A stretch of DNA of 64,000 nucleotides from Bacteroides stercorirosoris (GCF_900142015.1 NZ_FQZN01000005.1:183186-247185); one strand, 5' to 3'; positions 36,507 through 46,569 are shown, numbered from the stretch's first letter. Numbers and translations are program-made. Notes: a model not told the origin generated them from the letters alone.

Positions 36507-36751
36507 AAATAATTCCTTTCCGCACCGTTTTAAAGCATATTTCTTGCATATACTTCATTAAAAAACGTGAAGTATCAGAATTAAGCCGCCACACCGCCAC
36601 TTTTATCTTTTTTTCTCGTAGCCGCTAAAGAAAACAATAGTAAATACTTATTCTTTCCACCATGGAAAGAATAAGCATTCTCATGAAAGCGGCTTAAGTT
36701 TAGGCAGGAGAAAACGTAGGAATGCCTGGAAAAGAGCTTAGCTTCCCTTTC
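36507..36751. other. Intergenic region with a 12-bp hairpin
   Basis: CTTATTCTTTCC (36647-36658) pairs with 36664-36675 across a 5-base loop. An outer pair TTAAGCCGC/GCGGCTTAA lies near 36584 and 36688. It could be a small structured RNA or terminator. No gene is seen. Confidence 0.4.
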
Positions 36752-37963
36752 CTATCTCAGTTTTGACTTAGCCAGTCTTTCTCCGAACGTAATATTCAGG
36801 TTTAAGCTGAAACGGCTTTCCTGCATCAGACTGCTGCGTGAGTTCATTTGCTTCCGCCAGGTGGCACCCAATGAAAGGTAAGAATAGCGGATGGGAAAAC
36901 TCACTCCTCCGCTGACCTCCAGATAGTGCATCTTTCCGTCTCTCAGATTAATATAAGAATTGCTGAAACCGACCCCTCCCATTAGTTCTGTGGAGCGGGG
37001 CAGGCGCGGATTGGTAGTGTAAATCCCCCCTATGTTCAGTTTATGCTGATTTTCATATTTCATGGAAGCATAGGACGAGGTGTTACGGCTCCAATCCATG
37101 TAATTGTAGTCGGCGGTGACCACCCAGCGTTCGGTAGTCATTGATACGCCTGCGCCCATATGCATAGGCAGATACTGTTTCCGGCTATGATATGACTTGT
37201 CGACGCCTTCGCTGGTGGAAGAGTTGCTATAAGTCAGATTATTATCGTGGTTAATCTGGAGAGAGGGGGCAAATACCAGTCCCGCCGCCCATTTCCGCCT
37301 TCCGGCGGTATTGAATTCATAATGTAGTCCGAAGTCGGCGTAAAAAGCGCGCTTGGAAGATTCATACTCCACAATGGCACCTTCTTGTGTTTCGCTCTGT
37401 GTCACTGTGCCCAGTATCATGCCCAGATTTATGCCTACAGACAATCGTTTTGTCAATGCAAAAGCGTTGGTGACGTAACAGCGGTATAATCCTCCCGTCC
37501 CTTCAAATAAGGAATAGGTATAACTTCCGGGCATTCCTTCCACCGGCTCTTCGGTCTGGATGACGTAGCCCACGCTGCTGTAGGGTGAAGCACCCACTAT
37601 GGCATACCAACGCGGCAGCACGCGAAAGCCCATGCTGAAACGGTTCGGATTGCCCGAAGCGCTGGAACTGTGTTCGTTCTGAAAAGAGTATCGGGCGTAA
37701 GAAGCCGATGCGCCGACGTCGAATATGAAGCAAGTGCTGTCCATCCGGGTGATGGCTGCCGGGTTCAGGGTATTCTGGAATCCGGTGCGGTTCAGGGCGA
37801 TGCCTATGTTGCCCATACCGGCATAGCGTCCGCCGTCACTGGCGCTCAGTTCGCCCACTCCATACATGGAGGTGGGCAGGTTGGTGGTATTCTGGGCTAT
37901 GATGGAGAGGCTTGCCGTACATAAACTGCACAGCATAAGGGGAATCCGGTGGTGTTGTTTCAT
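36752..37963 (-). CDS. OmpP1/FadL-like outer-membrane protein
   Basis: This 403-residue protein has a signal peptide (to about residue 23, SIIAQ). An N-terminal block GGRYAGMGNIGIALNRTGFQNTLNPAAI matches the FadL/TodX plug region. The rest alternates as a beta-barrel and ends with SRFSLNLNITFGE. FadL-type proteins import hydrophobic compounds. Its ATG overlaps the stop of the DUF4270 gene by 4 bases, so the two are translationally coupled. Confidence 0.75.
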   Translation of the reverse strand: MKQHHRIPLMLCSLCTASLSIIAQNTTNLPTSMYGVGELSASDGGRYAGMGNIGIALNRTGFQNTLNPAAITRMDSTCFIFDVGASASYARYSFQNEHSSSASGNPNRFSMGFRVLPRWYAIVGASPYSSVGYVIQTEEPVEGMPGSYTYSLFEGTGGLYRCYVTNAFALTKRLSVGINLGMILGTVTQSETQEGAIVEYESSKRAFYADFGLHYEFNTAGRRKWAAGLVFAPSLQINHDNNLTYSNSSTSEGVDKSYHSRKQYLPMHMGAGVSMTTERWVVTADYNYMDWSRNTSSYASMKYENQHKLNIGGIYTTNPRLPRSTELMGGVGFSNSYINLRDGKMHYLEVSGGVSFPIRYSYLSLGATWRKQMNSRSSLMQESRFSLNLNITFGERLAKSKLR

Positions 37964-39276
37964 TTTTCGTTGTATATTTTAAATCTGACATCTAATCTGC
38001 ATTGTCTCTCCCGGGAGGGGTCGTTGGTGAAAATAATCTGGTTGAAGGTTGTCGCCATTTCATCATCCGGCGGAGCCAGCAACAGTTTCTGCCGCTTGAT
38101 GCCCCATGTGCCGAAGTTGTTGCGGATGAACTCGGTCACATCGAAAGAGTAGTACGTCTCCCGTCCGGACATCTCGTCCACGGTCAGGTTCCCGGTCTGC
38201 ACCGTTACGCCGTCGCTGCCATACACATAATCTTCCAGTACGTTGTTCTCGTCCGTGATGTAGAGGCGTATGTCTTCCGGCAATTGGTTCACCCGGTTGT
38301 AGCTTTGGGCGAGCGGATAAAGATAGAGTATCGCTTTTTCGATGGAGACAATTTCTCCGGCATCCTGCAAGTTATTGAGGTGGGGAAACTCTATCTGATT
38401 GTAGAATCCTGTCAGTCCCTGCATATAAGCCCGCATACCCATGCTGTTGGAATGAACGAGGTTTTCTATTCCGCTTACCATCGTGGCGAGGGGAGTTCCG
38501 GTGCGGTCGGTGCGGACGTTAGTATACGCATAATCCTTGTTTACGCTGAAGGTGAGCTCCTTCTCCGTGCGCAGGTTGGTGATTTCCTTGTAGTGAAGGG
38601 TGATGGCCATCGAAGAGTCGTTCACCATGAATCCGGTGATACATTCTCCGCTGTTTTCGGCTATGAAGGCCAGGCCGGGAAATTTATCTTTGAACTTGTC
38701 CTGGCTGTCGAAATACTCTTCTTCGTTGATGAGGTCGTTCAGCAATTGTTTTCCCAGCTCATCGGGCAGACGTATCTCCAGCTCCTTCTTTATGCCGGGA
38801 CGCGGGCTGAAAGTGAAGCTGGAAAGGGGAGTGCTCTCTATGGGAAGAATGGTGCTGTTGTACAGGTCGTCGTCATCTTCCAGTATGATGGGCTGTTTCA
38901 GCCGGTAGACGGAAATGCGTTGCTGTGTCAGTGTGTCGCCCCAGAAGTGGCCGGTGTGCGTCATTCTCAGCACGAGTGAGTCGAAACTGTAACTGTAATC
39001 CTCGTTGGGGCTGAAGCTGGCAACGGAATATTCGGCATAGTAGGCGGCGGAAACTTCGCCCCATGAGTCGTCCTTGTAGTGTCCCAGTTGGCAGACGGTG
39101 TCGCCACGGGTTTCTATCGAGTCCATGAGGATGGTGCTGATGTCTACCGTGCAGGTGTCTACATATACATTATAAAAGGAGCTGTCCACCAGACTTTGTC
39201 CTAATTTTGAATTCTCATCCTGACAGGCGCAGAAGGCGGCGAGCATTACAATCAGGCTATACAATAACTTTTTCAT
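37960..39276 (-). CDS. DUF4270 family lipoprotein
   Basis: The protein has 438 residues. The lipobox AAFCAC places the lipid-bearing Cys near residue 18. The mature part fits DUF4270: LGQSLVDSSFYNVYVDT at the start, SFDSLVLRMTHTG, and near the end RETYYSFDVTEFIRNNFG and IFTNDPSRERQ. It is probably outer-membrane anchored. The function is unknown. It is first in a two-gene unit with the FadL-like protein and divergent from the kelch lipoprotein. Confidence 0.85.
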   Translation of the reverse strand: MKKLLYSLIVMLAAFCACQDENSKLGQSLVDSSFYNVYVDTCTVDISTILMDSIETRGDTVCQLGHYKDDSWGEVSAAYYAEYSVASFSPNEDYSYSFDSLVLRMTHTGHFWGDTLTQQRISVYRLKQPIILEDDDDLYNSTILPIESTPLSSFTFSPRPGIKKELEIRLPDELGKQLLNDLINEEEYFDSQDKFKDKFPGLAFIAENSGECITGFMVNDSSMAITLHYKEITNLRTEKELTFSVNKDYAYTNVRTDRTGTPLATMVSGIENLVHSNSMGMRAYMQGLTGFYNQIEFPHLNNLQDAGEIVSIEKAILYLYPLAQSYNRVNQLPEDIRLYITDENNVLEDYVYGSDGVTVQTGNLTVDEMSGRETYYSFDVTEFIRNNFGTWGIKRQKLLLAPPDDEMATTFNQIIFTNDPSRERQCRLDVRFKIYNEK

Positions 39277-39464
39277 TGCTGTTGGTTTTTAGAGTTACGG
39301 GCTGTCGCTTGTCGCTCGCAACAGCTTTTTCCGTCGCAAAGGAAAATGAATCTTCCGTCTCTTCCTATTTTAATCGGTTATCGGGCAAGTTTTATCGGTA
39401 AAGGTATTTATCGGAAATTTGTTGCTGTTTGTCGGTTATTTTTGCGAATGTAGTACCCGGAGCC

Positions 39465-39472
39465 TACTTTTG
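39465..39472 (+). promoter_or_regulatory. Kelch gene promoter -7 element
   Basis: TACTTTTG lies 41 bases before the kelch lipoprotein start. Confidence 0.45.
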
Positions 39473-39512
39473 CTACCAAAATTATAGTAATCAAAACAAG
39501 TTCTGAAGAAAA

Positions 39513-40568
39513 ATGAATCGACTATTATTTGTAATGACGCTGCTGGCGGTTGGATGCCTGGCCGGCAGTTGCACGGACGACGACGAATACACGCAAGGTG
39601 TATGGATGAGAAGGTCGGACCTGGACGGTGTTGCACGGGGATATGCCAGTAGTTTCACTATCGATAATAAAGGCTATCTGTGCTGCGGACTTCGTGGAAC
39701 GAACAAGACATACCTGAAAGACCTTTGGGTATACGATATGGACGGTGACTACTGGACGCAATGTGCCGATATGCCCGATGAGGCAATCGGTCGTCACAGT
39801 GCGGCTTCATTCGCCTTGAATGGGAAAGGGTATGTCACCACCGGTGCCCAAAAGAATGAGACGACGAATCTGGCGGATACCTGGGAGTACGACCCGAATA
39901 CGGATACCTGGACACAAAAGGATGACTTCGGCGGAGGCGCGCGCTACGGTGCACTGGCCTTTTCCATAGGAGGTTACGGATATGTCGGCACGGGATATAA
40001 CGACAATCATCTGAAAGACTTCTACCGTTTCGACCCTGCCGCCGCAAGCGGGCAACAGTGGAAGATAGTAAACGGATTCGGAGGATATAAGCGCTACTAT
40101 GGCACGGCTTTCGTGATAGATGACGTGGCTTATATCTGTTGCGGGCAGAACAATAGTACTTTGGTGGATGACTTGTGGAGATTTGACGGTAGCGACTGGA
40201 AGCAGTTGCGCGATATTGCCGATACGGATGATGATGAAGACTATGATGATGATTATGCCATTACACGTATGGGTGCCGTAGCTTTCGTCATAGACGGAAG
40301 GGGGTATCTGGCTTCCGGAAGCCGTAGCGGTGTGACCAGTGATTATTGGGTATACGATCCCGACCAGGATTTATGGTATGGTGATTCTGATGATGACTTT
40401 ACGCCGATGACGGATGTGCATAATGTCAGTTCCGGGGCTTCTTCGCGTGCCTATGCGGTTTCTTTCTCTACGGGCAAACGCGGCTTTGTGCTGACGGGTG
40501 CTTCGGGAACCAGTTATTTTGACGATGTTTACGAACTCTTGCCTTACGAGCAGGAAGAGGTTGATTAG
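39513..40568 (+). CDS. Kelch-repeat lipoprotein
   Basis: This 351-residue protein has the lipobox LAGSC (Cys near 20). It carries five or six kelch units (recurring GKGYVTTGAQKN, DTWEYDPNTDTWTQKDDF, YRFDP, GKRGFVLTGASGTSYFDDVYE), forming a beta-propeller. Galactose-oxidase-like and NanM-like propellers share this fold, but no catalytic site is recognised. An acidic stretch (DTDDDEDYDDDY) lies near residue 240 and may be surface exposed. The DUF4907 gene follows 38 bp later. Confidence 0.85.
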   Translation: MNRLLFVMTLLAVGCLAGSCTDDDEYTQGVWMRRSDLDGVARGYASSFTIDNKGYLCCGLRGTNKTYLKDLWVYDMDGDYWTQCADMPDEAIGRHSAASFALNGKGYVTTGAQKNETTNLADTWEYDPNTDTWTQKDDFGGGARYGALAFSIGGYGYVGTGYNDNHLKDFYRFDPAAASGQQWKIVNGFGGYKRYYGTAFVIDDVAYICCGQNNSTLVDDLWRFDGSDWKQLRDIADTDDDEDYDDDYAITRMGAVAFVIDGRGYLASGSRSGVTSDYWVYDPDQDLWYGDSDDDFTPMTDVHNVSSGASSRAYAVSFSTGKRGFVLTGASGTSYFDDVYELLPYEQEEVD

Positions 40569-40606
40569 TGTTTTGTATATAGGTTAGCGCTCTATATTAA
40601 GGATTT

Positions 40607-40948
40607 ATGAAGCTGATGTTTATTGTGAAGTTAGGTGTACTGCCCTTTGTGGCAGTATGCCTTTCTTGTTGCTCCGGCCGCAAGAGTGTCGGTAGTGAGG
40701 AATTTGTCTGCCGTCCGGTGCAGGTGGAGGGTGGTTACGGGTATGTGGTGCTCCACGAAGAAGACACGCTGATTTATCAGCCTTATATACCTGCCATTGG
40801 TGAGAGAACACCTTTCACATCAGAGGAAGATGCGTTGAAGGTGGGCCGCCTGGTGTGTCGCAAGTTGACGGACAAGCGCCCCCCTACCGTGAGCAGGGAG
40901 GAGATTACTGAGACTCTGCCGTTTATTCGTCACCAGTCAGGTCGCTGA
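40607..40948 (+). CDS. DUF4907 lipoprotein
   Basis: The protein has 113 residues. The signal and lipobox are AVCLSCC. The mature part (GGYGYVVLHEEDTLIYQPYIPA, FTSEEDALKVGRLV, KRPPTVSREEI) fits DUF4907. This family often occurs beside kelch and DUF4270 genes in Bacteroidetes, as here, suggesting one surface assembly of unknown function. Its 3' end overlaps the convergent gene by 26 bases. Confidence 0.75.
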   Translation: MKLMFIVKLGVLPFVAVCLSCCSGRKSVGSEEFVCRPVQVEGGYGYVVLHEEDTLIYQPYIPAIGERTPFTSEEDALKVGRLVCRKLTDKRPPTVSREEITETLPFIRHQSGR

Positions 40949-41870
40949 CCTCATGGCGTATTGGTGAGCAATCGTAAGGATAGTCTTTCAGCAGCTTTCC
41001 CTGGATGACTTTCTTTGTGTTGCTACCCGGTCTTGTCAAGGTCAGGGTGTAGTGTGCCGATAAACGCTTGTAATAGATGTCGGCGCGATATGAATTTTTC
41101 TTCTGGTTTACCATGTCCTTTTGAAAGCTTACTTCTCTCAATTCGTTGTAATACAGCCCTCTGTAGGTGAATGGCCTTTTTTCTTCTTCGAAGATGATTT
41201 TTCCGTTCACGATGTCTTTGGGAATCTGTACATGGTTGCTTTCTTCTTGGGGAAACCAATTCTGGAGAGGTTCCGATACTTCATATTCGAAGTTATATAT
41301 TACGTAGGCATTATAGAATGGGAAGAGGTTTATCGGTCTGGTTTCTTCGTTATCCGTAGATTTATCTATCCAGTTGATTCCCCAGGGCTGCGTTCCTATC
41401 TCTTTTATTCCGTCGCCTTCCTCCAGGGTATAGACGAGGGATTCTATCTGGTAGAAGTTGGTGCATGGCTCCTGTCGGATGACAATTTGTTCCGAGTAGA
41501 GTCCTTTTGCGGTGCTCAGGTTGATGATCATTGTACGTTCTCTTCCTTCAAAGTTATCATCTACTTGTATGGTCAGGGCATTGCTCTTGTCGCGGATGAT
41601 GCTGCCCCAATGAAAGCGTACCGTACCCATCCCTTCCAGTCTCACAGGATATCCGTATTCATCTGTCATGATGCCTCCGTCGAAATAGGTGACTGAGGCT
41701 ACAATCCAGTTGGTTCTGGTCATCGGGATTTCTATGGTGTTCAGGTCACCTTCTATCCGGACTTCCTCTGTAAATGAGAAACGTTCGTCGTTTCCATCCT
41801 CACAGGCGGTTCCGCAGAAAAGAATGACGGTAAAGAGTAATAGCGTTGGGAGTGCGTCAGTTAGTTTCAT
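40923..41870 (-). CDS. Uncharacterised lipoprotein
   Basis: I do not recognise this 315-residue protein as a named family. The lipobox is CGTAC (Cys near 23). The N-terminal 130 residues look like beta-sandwich repeats of the BACON/Ig type (NTIEIPMTRTNWIVASV, then IINLSTAKGLYSEQIVIRQE). The C-terminal half is beta-rich with many aromatics. The gene has convergent overlap with the DUF4907 gene. It is probably outer-membrane attached. Confidence 0.65.
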   Translation of the reverse strand: MKLTDALPTLLLFTVILFCGTACEDGNDERFSFTEEVRIEGDLNTIEIPMTRTNWIVASVTYFDGGIMTDEYGYPVRLEGMGTVRFHWGSIIRDKSNALTIQVDDNFEGRERTMIINLSTAKGLYSEQIVIRQEPCTNFYQIESLVYTLEEGDGIKEIGTQPWGINWIDKSTDNEETRPINLFPFYNAYVIYNFEYEVSEPLQNWFPQEESNHVQIPKDIVNGKIIFEEEKRPFTYRGLYYNELREVSFQKDMVNQKKNSYRADIYYKRLSAHYTLTLTRPGSNTKKVIQGKLLKDYPYDCSPIRHEVSDLTGDE

Positions 41871-42104
41871 GTATTTTTCGTTTTGAATAGTTTTTGTTTA
41901 TTAGACGCAAATCGTTTTGAATTGCTGCAAACAAAGGTATGTTTTTTTTGGTAAGAAAAGACAAGAGGGTATGTTTTTTGTAGAATAATAATGGAGTAGA
42001 GACTAAACGGGTGAATGAAAAAAAGACAAAGAAAGGGTAATTCTTTTGTGCAGATAAGAGAGGTTTTTATTAACTTGCAGGCAGTTTACAAATAAATAAA
42101 AGCT

Positions 42105-43463
42105 ATGAAATACCAAGTTGCCATTATCGGTGGAGGTCCTGCGGGATATACTGCTGCCGAAGCTGCCGGAAAAGCCGGACTGAGCGTAGTGTTGTTTGAA
42201 AAGCAAAGCCTGGGTGGAGTCTGTCTGAATGAGGGCTGCATTCCTACCAAGACCTTACTGTATTCGGCAAAAACGTATGATGCCGCGCGTCATGCTTCAA
42301 AATATGCGGTCAGCGTGACCGAAGTTTCGTTTGACTTACCCAAGATTATTGCCCGCAAACAAAAAGTGGTGCGTAAACTGGTGTTGGGCGTTAAAGGTAA
42401 GCTGACTGCCCACGGAGTGAACATCGTGCAGGGAGAAGCTGCCATTATCGACAAAAACACCGTGCAGTGCGGCGGTGAAACTTACGAATGTGAGAACCTT
42501 ATTCTTTGCACCGGTTCGGAAACTTTCATTCCTCCTATCCCCGGAACGGATAGCGTACCTTTCTGGACCCACCGTGACGCATTGGACAACAAAGAACTTC
42601 CCGCATCCCTTGCCATTATCGGCGGTGGAGTGATCGGTATAGAGTTTGCCTCTTTCTTCAGTAGCCTCGGTGTGCAGGTCACTGTCATCGAAATGCTTGA
42701 TGAAATCTTGGGAGGCATGGATAAAGAACTTTCTGCCTTGCTGCGTGCGGAATATGCCAAGCGGGGAATTAAGTTTATGCTGAGTACGAAAGTGGTATCC
42801 ATTGCCGAGGCTTCTTCCGGAGAGGGGCAACCGCAGGTACAAATTAATTATGAGAATGCCGAAGGAACCGGTGCCGTGCTTGCCGATAAACTATTGATGA
42901 GTGTGGGCCGCCGTCCGGTTACAAAGGGCTTCGGACTGGAGAATCTGGATTTACGGAAGATGGAGCGGGGAAATATTTGCGTGAACGAACGGATGCAAGC
43001 TTCTGTTCCGGGCGTGTATGTGTGTGGCGACCTGACGGGGTTCTCTTTGCTGGCTCATACAGCCGTGCGCGAGGCGGAAGTAGCCGTACATACTATTCTT
43101 GGCAAGGAAGATGCCATGAGTTATCGGGCTATTCCCGGTGTGGTATACACCAACCCTGAGATAGCGGGAGTGGGACAGACGGAAGAAGCCTTGCAGATAA
43201 AAGGCATTCACTATCGCGTAGTGAAACTTCCGATGGCTTATTCCGGCCGTTTTGTTGCTGAGAATGAGGGCGTGAACGGAGTCTGCAAACTTCTGATTTC
43301 AGATGATGAAACCATATTGGGCGCACATGTACTGGGCAATCCGGCTTCCGAAATCATCACGCTGGCAGGTATGGCTATCGAACTGAAACTGACTACCACG
43401 GAATGGAAGAAAATCATCTTCCCGCACCCCACGGTTTCGGAAATCTTTAAAGAAGCGTTATAA
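42105..43463 (+). CDS. lpdA: Dihydrolipoyl dehydrogenase
   Basis: This 452-residue cytoplasmic FAD/NAD enzyme reoxidises dihydrolipoamide (E3 of 2-oxoacid or glycine-cleavage complexes). The FAD fold GGGPAGYTAAEAA is at residues 9-20. The redox pair is in GGVCLNEGCIPTK, the NAD fold is IIGGGVIGIEFAS, and the catalytic His-Glu region is FPHPTVSEIF near the end. The length is standard. No E2 or glycine-cleavage gene lies next to it in this window. Confidence 0.95.
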   Translation: MKYQVAIIGGGPAGYTAAEAAGKAGLSVVLFEKQSLGGVCLNEGCIPTKTLLYSAKTYDAARHASKYAVSVTEVSFDLPKIIARKQKVVRKLVLGVKGKLTAHGVNIVQGEAAIIDKNTVQCGGETYECENLILCTGSETFIPPIPGTDSVPFWTHRDALDNKELPASLAIIGGGVIGIEFASFFSSLGVQVTVIEMLDEILGGMDKELSALLRAEYAKRGIKFMLSTKVVSIAEASSGEGQPQVQINYENAEGTGAVLADKLLMSVGRRPVTKGFGLENLDLRKMERGNICVNERMQASVPGVYVCGDLTGFSLLAHTAVREAEVAVHTILGKEDAMSYRAIPGVVYTNPEIAGVGQTEEALQIKGIHYRVVKLPMAYSGRFVAENEGVNGVCKLLISDDETILGAHVLGNPASEIITLAGMAIELKLTTTEWKKIIFPHPTVSEIFKEAL

Positions 43464-43484
43464 AGGTACAGAAATGAATTATTT

Positions 43485-43575
43485 CACCACAGATTACACA
43501 GATTAGCACAGATTTAATTTATTAATAATCAGAGATATCTTTCCTAATCTGTGTAAATCTGTGTAATCTGTGGTG
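43485..43575. repeat. 91-bp palindromic repeat, copy 2
   Basis: This is the reverse complement of 36416-36506 with one base different. It lies between lpdA and the dacB start, 19 bases before the latter, so it would form a long hairpin in any transcript crossing it. Confidence 0.85.
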
Positions 43576-43594
43576 CATCAAAACCGCTACAATC

Positions 43595-45022
43595 ATGAAG
43601 AAATATCTTTTGTTGCTTGTTCTTTCCCTCTTGTTTGTTCCTGCAATGTTGTGGGGACAGAATGGAAGTGCCGGGAACCTCTCTTCCCGTCTGGATACCC
43701 TGATTAAGTATAAGCTCCCTGCCGGCTCCAATGTCGGCATATCCATATACGATCTGACTGACGGAAAGTCCTTGTATACTTATCAGTCGGATAAACTTTC
43801 CCGTCCGGCTTCTACCATGAAGCTGCTGACTACCATTACCGCCCTTGCCCGTCCCGAGGCGGATGAACCTTTCAGGACAGAGGTGTGGTATCAGGGAGTG
43901 ATTGAACGGGATACGCTGAAAGGTGATTTGTACGTTGTCGGTGGTTATGACCCGGAGTTTGATGATGAGGCTTTGGACTCGCTTGTGAATACGGTGGGGC
44001 GTTTCCCTTTTTCGGTGATAGCGGGCAATGTGTATGGCGATGTCTCCATGAAGGATTCCATCTATTGGGGTAGCGGTTGGGCATGGGATGATACGCCCGC
44101 TTCTTATCAGCCTTATCTCTCGCCATTGATGCTGAATAAAGGGCTGGTGACCATAACTGCATCTCCGGGCGTAAAAGGTGATACGGCAAGTGTGGAGTGT
44201 GTTCCGGTTTCTTCTTATTATACCGTGACGAATGAGACAAAATCCCGGACTCCTTCCGCCGGACGTTTCGGCGTTTCCCGCGATTGGTTGCAGAATGGCA
44301 ATAATGTGGTTATCAAAGGAAATGTGGAAAGTAAGCGGATGGGTGCGGTGAATATTTATTCTTCACAGGATTTCTTCATGCATACGTTCCTTGAACGCCT
44401 GCAAGCGAAAGGCATCCAATGCCCTGCGGGTTATGCTTTCAATGAACTGACGAAGGACAGCCTTTCGGTACAAATGGCTTTATTTGAAACTCCCGTTCAG
44501 GACGTGGTCAACCAGATTATGAAAGAAAGCGATAATCTCAATGCCGAGGCTTTGCTTTGCCGTTTGGGGGCACAGGCCACCGGCAAGAAACGGGTTTCCG
44601 ATGAAGACGGACTTGTCGCTATCCGCAGACAGATGAAAGCTCTGGGAGAAGATGCGGATAATTATAAACTGGCAGACGGCTGCGGACTTTCCAATTACAA
44701 CTATATCTCTCCCGATTTGCTGGTTTCCTTTCTCAGGTTTGCTTACTCGCGCACGGATGTTTTTCAGAAGCTGTATAAGGCTTTGCCCATCGGCGGCGTA
44801 GACGGAACATTGAAATACCGGATGAAACCCGGAACTCCTTCTTATAAGAATGTACATGCCAAGACAGGTTCTTTTACGGCCATTAATTGTCTGGCGGGCT
44901 ATCTGCGTGCCGCAAACGGGCATGAGATAGCTTTCGCCATTATGAACCAGAATGTACTTTCGGGAGCTAAGGCGCGCGCTTTTCAAGATGCCCTGTGTGA
45001 TGAAGTGATAAGAGGAAAATAA
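43595..45022 (+). CDS. dacB: D-alanyl-D-alanine carboxypeptidase/endopeptidase (PBP4 type, S13)
   Basis: This 475-residue periplasmic enzyme has a signal peptide (to about residue 21, LWGQ). The S13 motifs are complete: SxxK in RPASTMKLLTT, SxN in ESDNLNAEALL, and KTGS in HAKTGSF. It trims peptide side chains of peptidoglycan. The large domain II insertion typical of PBP4 is present. A repeat copy lies just upstream of the start, and a strong terminator begins at the stop. Confidence 0.94.
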   Translation: MKKYLLLLVLSLLFVPAMLWGQNGSAGNLSSRLDTLIKYKLPAGSNVGISIYDLTDGKSLYTYQSDKLSRPASTMKLLTTITALARPEADEPFRTEVWYQGVIERDTLKGDLYVVGGYDPEFDDEALDSLVNTVGRFPFSVIAGNVYGDVSMKDSIYWGSGWAWDDTPASYQPYLSPLMLNKGLVTITASPGVKGDTASVECVPVSSYYTVTNETKSRTPSAGRFGVSRDWLQNGNNVVIKGNVESKRMGAVNIYSSQDFFMHTFLERLQAKGIQCPAGYAFNELTKDSLSVQMALFETPVQDVVNQIMKESDNLNAEALLCRLGAQATGKKRVSDEDGLVAIRRQMKALGEDADNYKLADGCGLSNYNYISPDLLVSFLRFAYSRTDVFQKLYKALPIGGVDGTLKYRMKPGTPSYKNVHAKTGSFTAINCLAGYLRAANGHEIAFAIMNQNVLSGAKARAFQDALCDEVIRGK

Positions 45023-45061
45023 ACGGGGCTTGCCACTATACATGATAGGCAAGCCCCGTTT
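45021..45061. terminator. Bidirectional terminator
   Basis: AAACGGGGCTTGCC (45021-45034) pairs perfectly with 45048-45061 between convergent dacB and the CoA transferase gene. Confidence 0.9.
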
Positions 45062-45072
45062 TCTTTAACTTT

Positions 45073-46569
45073 TTATTTATACTGTGCCCAGTCTACATTC
45101 TTCATATCCCCACTCTTTGCCAGTTCGGCGTGCATACCTAATGCAGCGCGGAGGGCGTGTGGAGTCTGAGCTTTACCGTCGGTCATTTTCAGGTAATCCC
45201 ACAAGATATTCTTGTAGTCGGGATGTGCGCAGTTCTCGATGATGGCCTGTGCACGTTCTTTCGGACTTTTGCCACGCAAGTCGGCAACACCTTGTTCGGT
45301 GATGATGATGTTGACATCATGTTCGCTGTGGTCGGCATGCGATACCATCGGAACGATGGCGCTGATCTTACCTTCTTTGGCAACGGACGGGCATGTGAAA
45401 ATAGAGATGTAAGCATTGCGGGTAAAGTCGCCTGAACCACCGATGCCGTTCATCATTTTCGTACCACCGATATGTGTGGAGTTTACGTTTCCGTAAAGGT
45501 CTGCCTCGATAGCTGTATTTATGGAGATGACACCTAAGCGACGAACCACTTCCGGGCTGTTGGATATTTCCGAGGGACGGAGCACCAGTTTGTCGCGGAA
45601 GAAATCCATATCGTCATAAATGCCTTGCAGACAGTCGTTCGTAACGGTCAGCGAACAAGCACTACCGAACTTCACACGACCGTCGCGAATCAATCCGATA
45701 ACGGAGTTCTGAATAACTTCCGTGTACATTTCAAATGCCGGGATGGTCTTGTCACGTCCCAGTGCACCGAGCACGGCATTGGCGATATTGCCTACACCCG
45801 ACTGCAGGGGCAGGAATGTTGACGGGATAATGCCGCGTTTCATGTCAGCAGCCAGGAAGTCGGCCACATTCTGGCCAATCTTGTCGGTCAACGGGTCAGC
45901 TTCTGCAAAACTACGGGCTTCATCCGGCCAGTTTGTTTCTACCACGCCTACAATCTTCTTCGGGTCTACCTGGATATAAGGCTGGCCGATGCGGTCACTC
46001 GGTTTGTAGATAGGGATTTCGCGACGATAAGGCGGATCGAGCGGTTCGTATACGTCATGCAATCCCATAGCGTTCTTGCTGTGGGCAGCATTCAGTTCCA
46101 CGATAATCTGGTCGGCAAGGCGGCAAACGGTAGGAGCTATGCCACCGGCTGCGGTCAGATAAATCTTGCCGTCGGGAGTCACTTCGCAGGCTTCGATAAT
46201 GGCAATGTTCACTTTGCCCATGAAACCATAACGAACTTCCTGTGCCATCTGAGACAAGTGGATGTCGTTATAAGCGATTTCTCCGCTGTTCACTGCTTTA
46301 CGGAAATCGGAATTGGTGGTGTAAGGAGCACGGTAGCGGATAGCTTTGGCACGTGAAAGTATGCCGTCGCAAGAGTCACCGGTAGAGGCACCTGTAAAGA
46401 TACCTATCTGGAAAGGGTTTCCTTTTGCATGTTCTGCTTCCGCGATTTTTGCTAATTCAGCCGTAACGGCTTTGGCTGTTCCTGCGGGAGTAAATCCGCT
46501 CAAGCCGATGTTGTAGCCATGTTTAATCAGGCTTGCAGCTTCCGCTGCCGAGATGTAATTGAATGCCAT
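45073..46569 (-). CDS. Acetyl-CoA hydrolase/transferase family (probable succinate or acetate CoA-transferase)
   Basis: The protein has 498 residues from ATG 46569 (MAFNYISAAEAASLIKHGYN). Blocks GLSGFTPAGTAKAV, NSDFRKAVNSGEIAYNDIHLS, NGIGGSGDFTRNAYISIF and ITEQGVADLRGKSPKERA are those of class I CoA transferases of the Cat1/Ach1 group. In Bacteroides such an enzyme can swap CoA between succinate, propionate and acetate in the propionate pathway; that role is inferred. The longer start at 46605 is less likely, since MAFN fits the family N-terminus. Confidence 0.9.
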   Translation of the reverse strand: MAFNYISAAEAASLIKHGYNIGLSGFTPAGTAKAVTAELAKIAEAEHAKGNPFQIGIFTGASTGDSCDGILSRAKAIRYRAPYTTNSDFRKAVNSGEIAYNDIHLSQMAQEVRYGFMGKVNIAIIEACEVTPDGKIYLTAAGGIAPTVCRLADQIIVELNAAHSKNAMGLHDVYEPLDPPYRREIPIYKPSDRIGQPYIQVDPKKIVGVVETNWPDEARSFAEADPLTDKIGQNVADFLAADMKRGIIPSTFLPLQSGVGNIANAVLGALGRDKTIPAFEMYTEVIQNSVIGLIRDGRVKFGSACSLTVTNDCLQGIYDDMDFFRDKLVLRPSEISNSPEVVRRLGVISINTAIEADLYGNVNSTHIGGTKMMNGIGGSGDFTRNAYISIFTCPSVAKEGKISAIVPMVSHADHSEHDVNIIITEQGVADLRGKSPKERAQAIIENCAHPDYKNILWDYLKMTDGKAQTPHALRAALGMHAELAKSGDMKNVDWAQYK

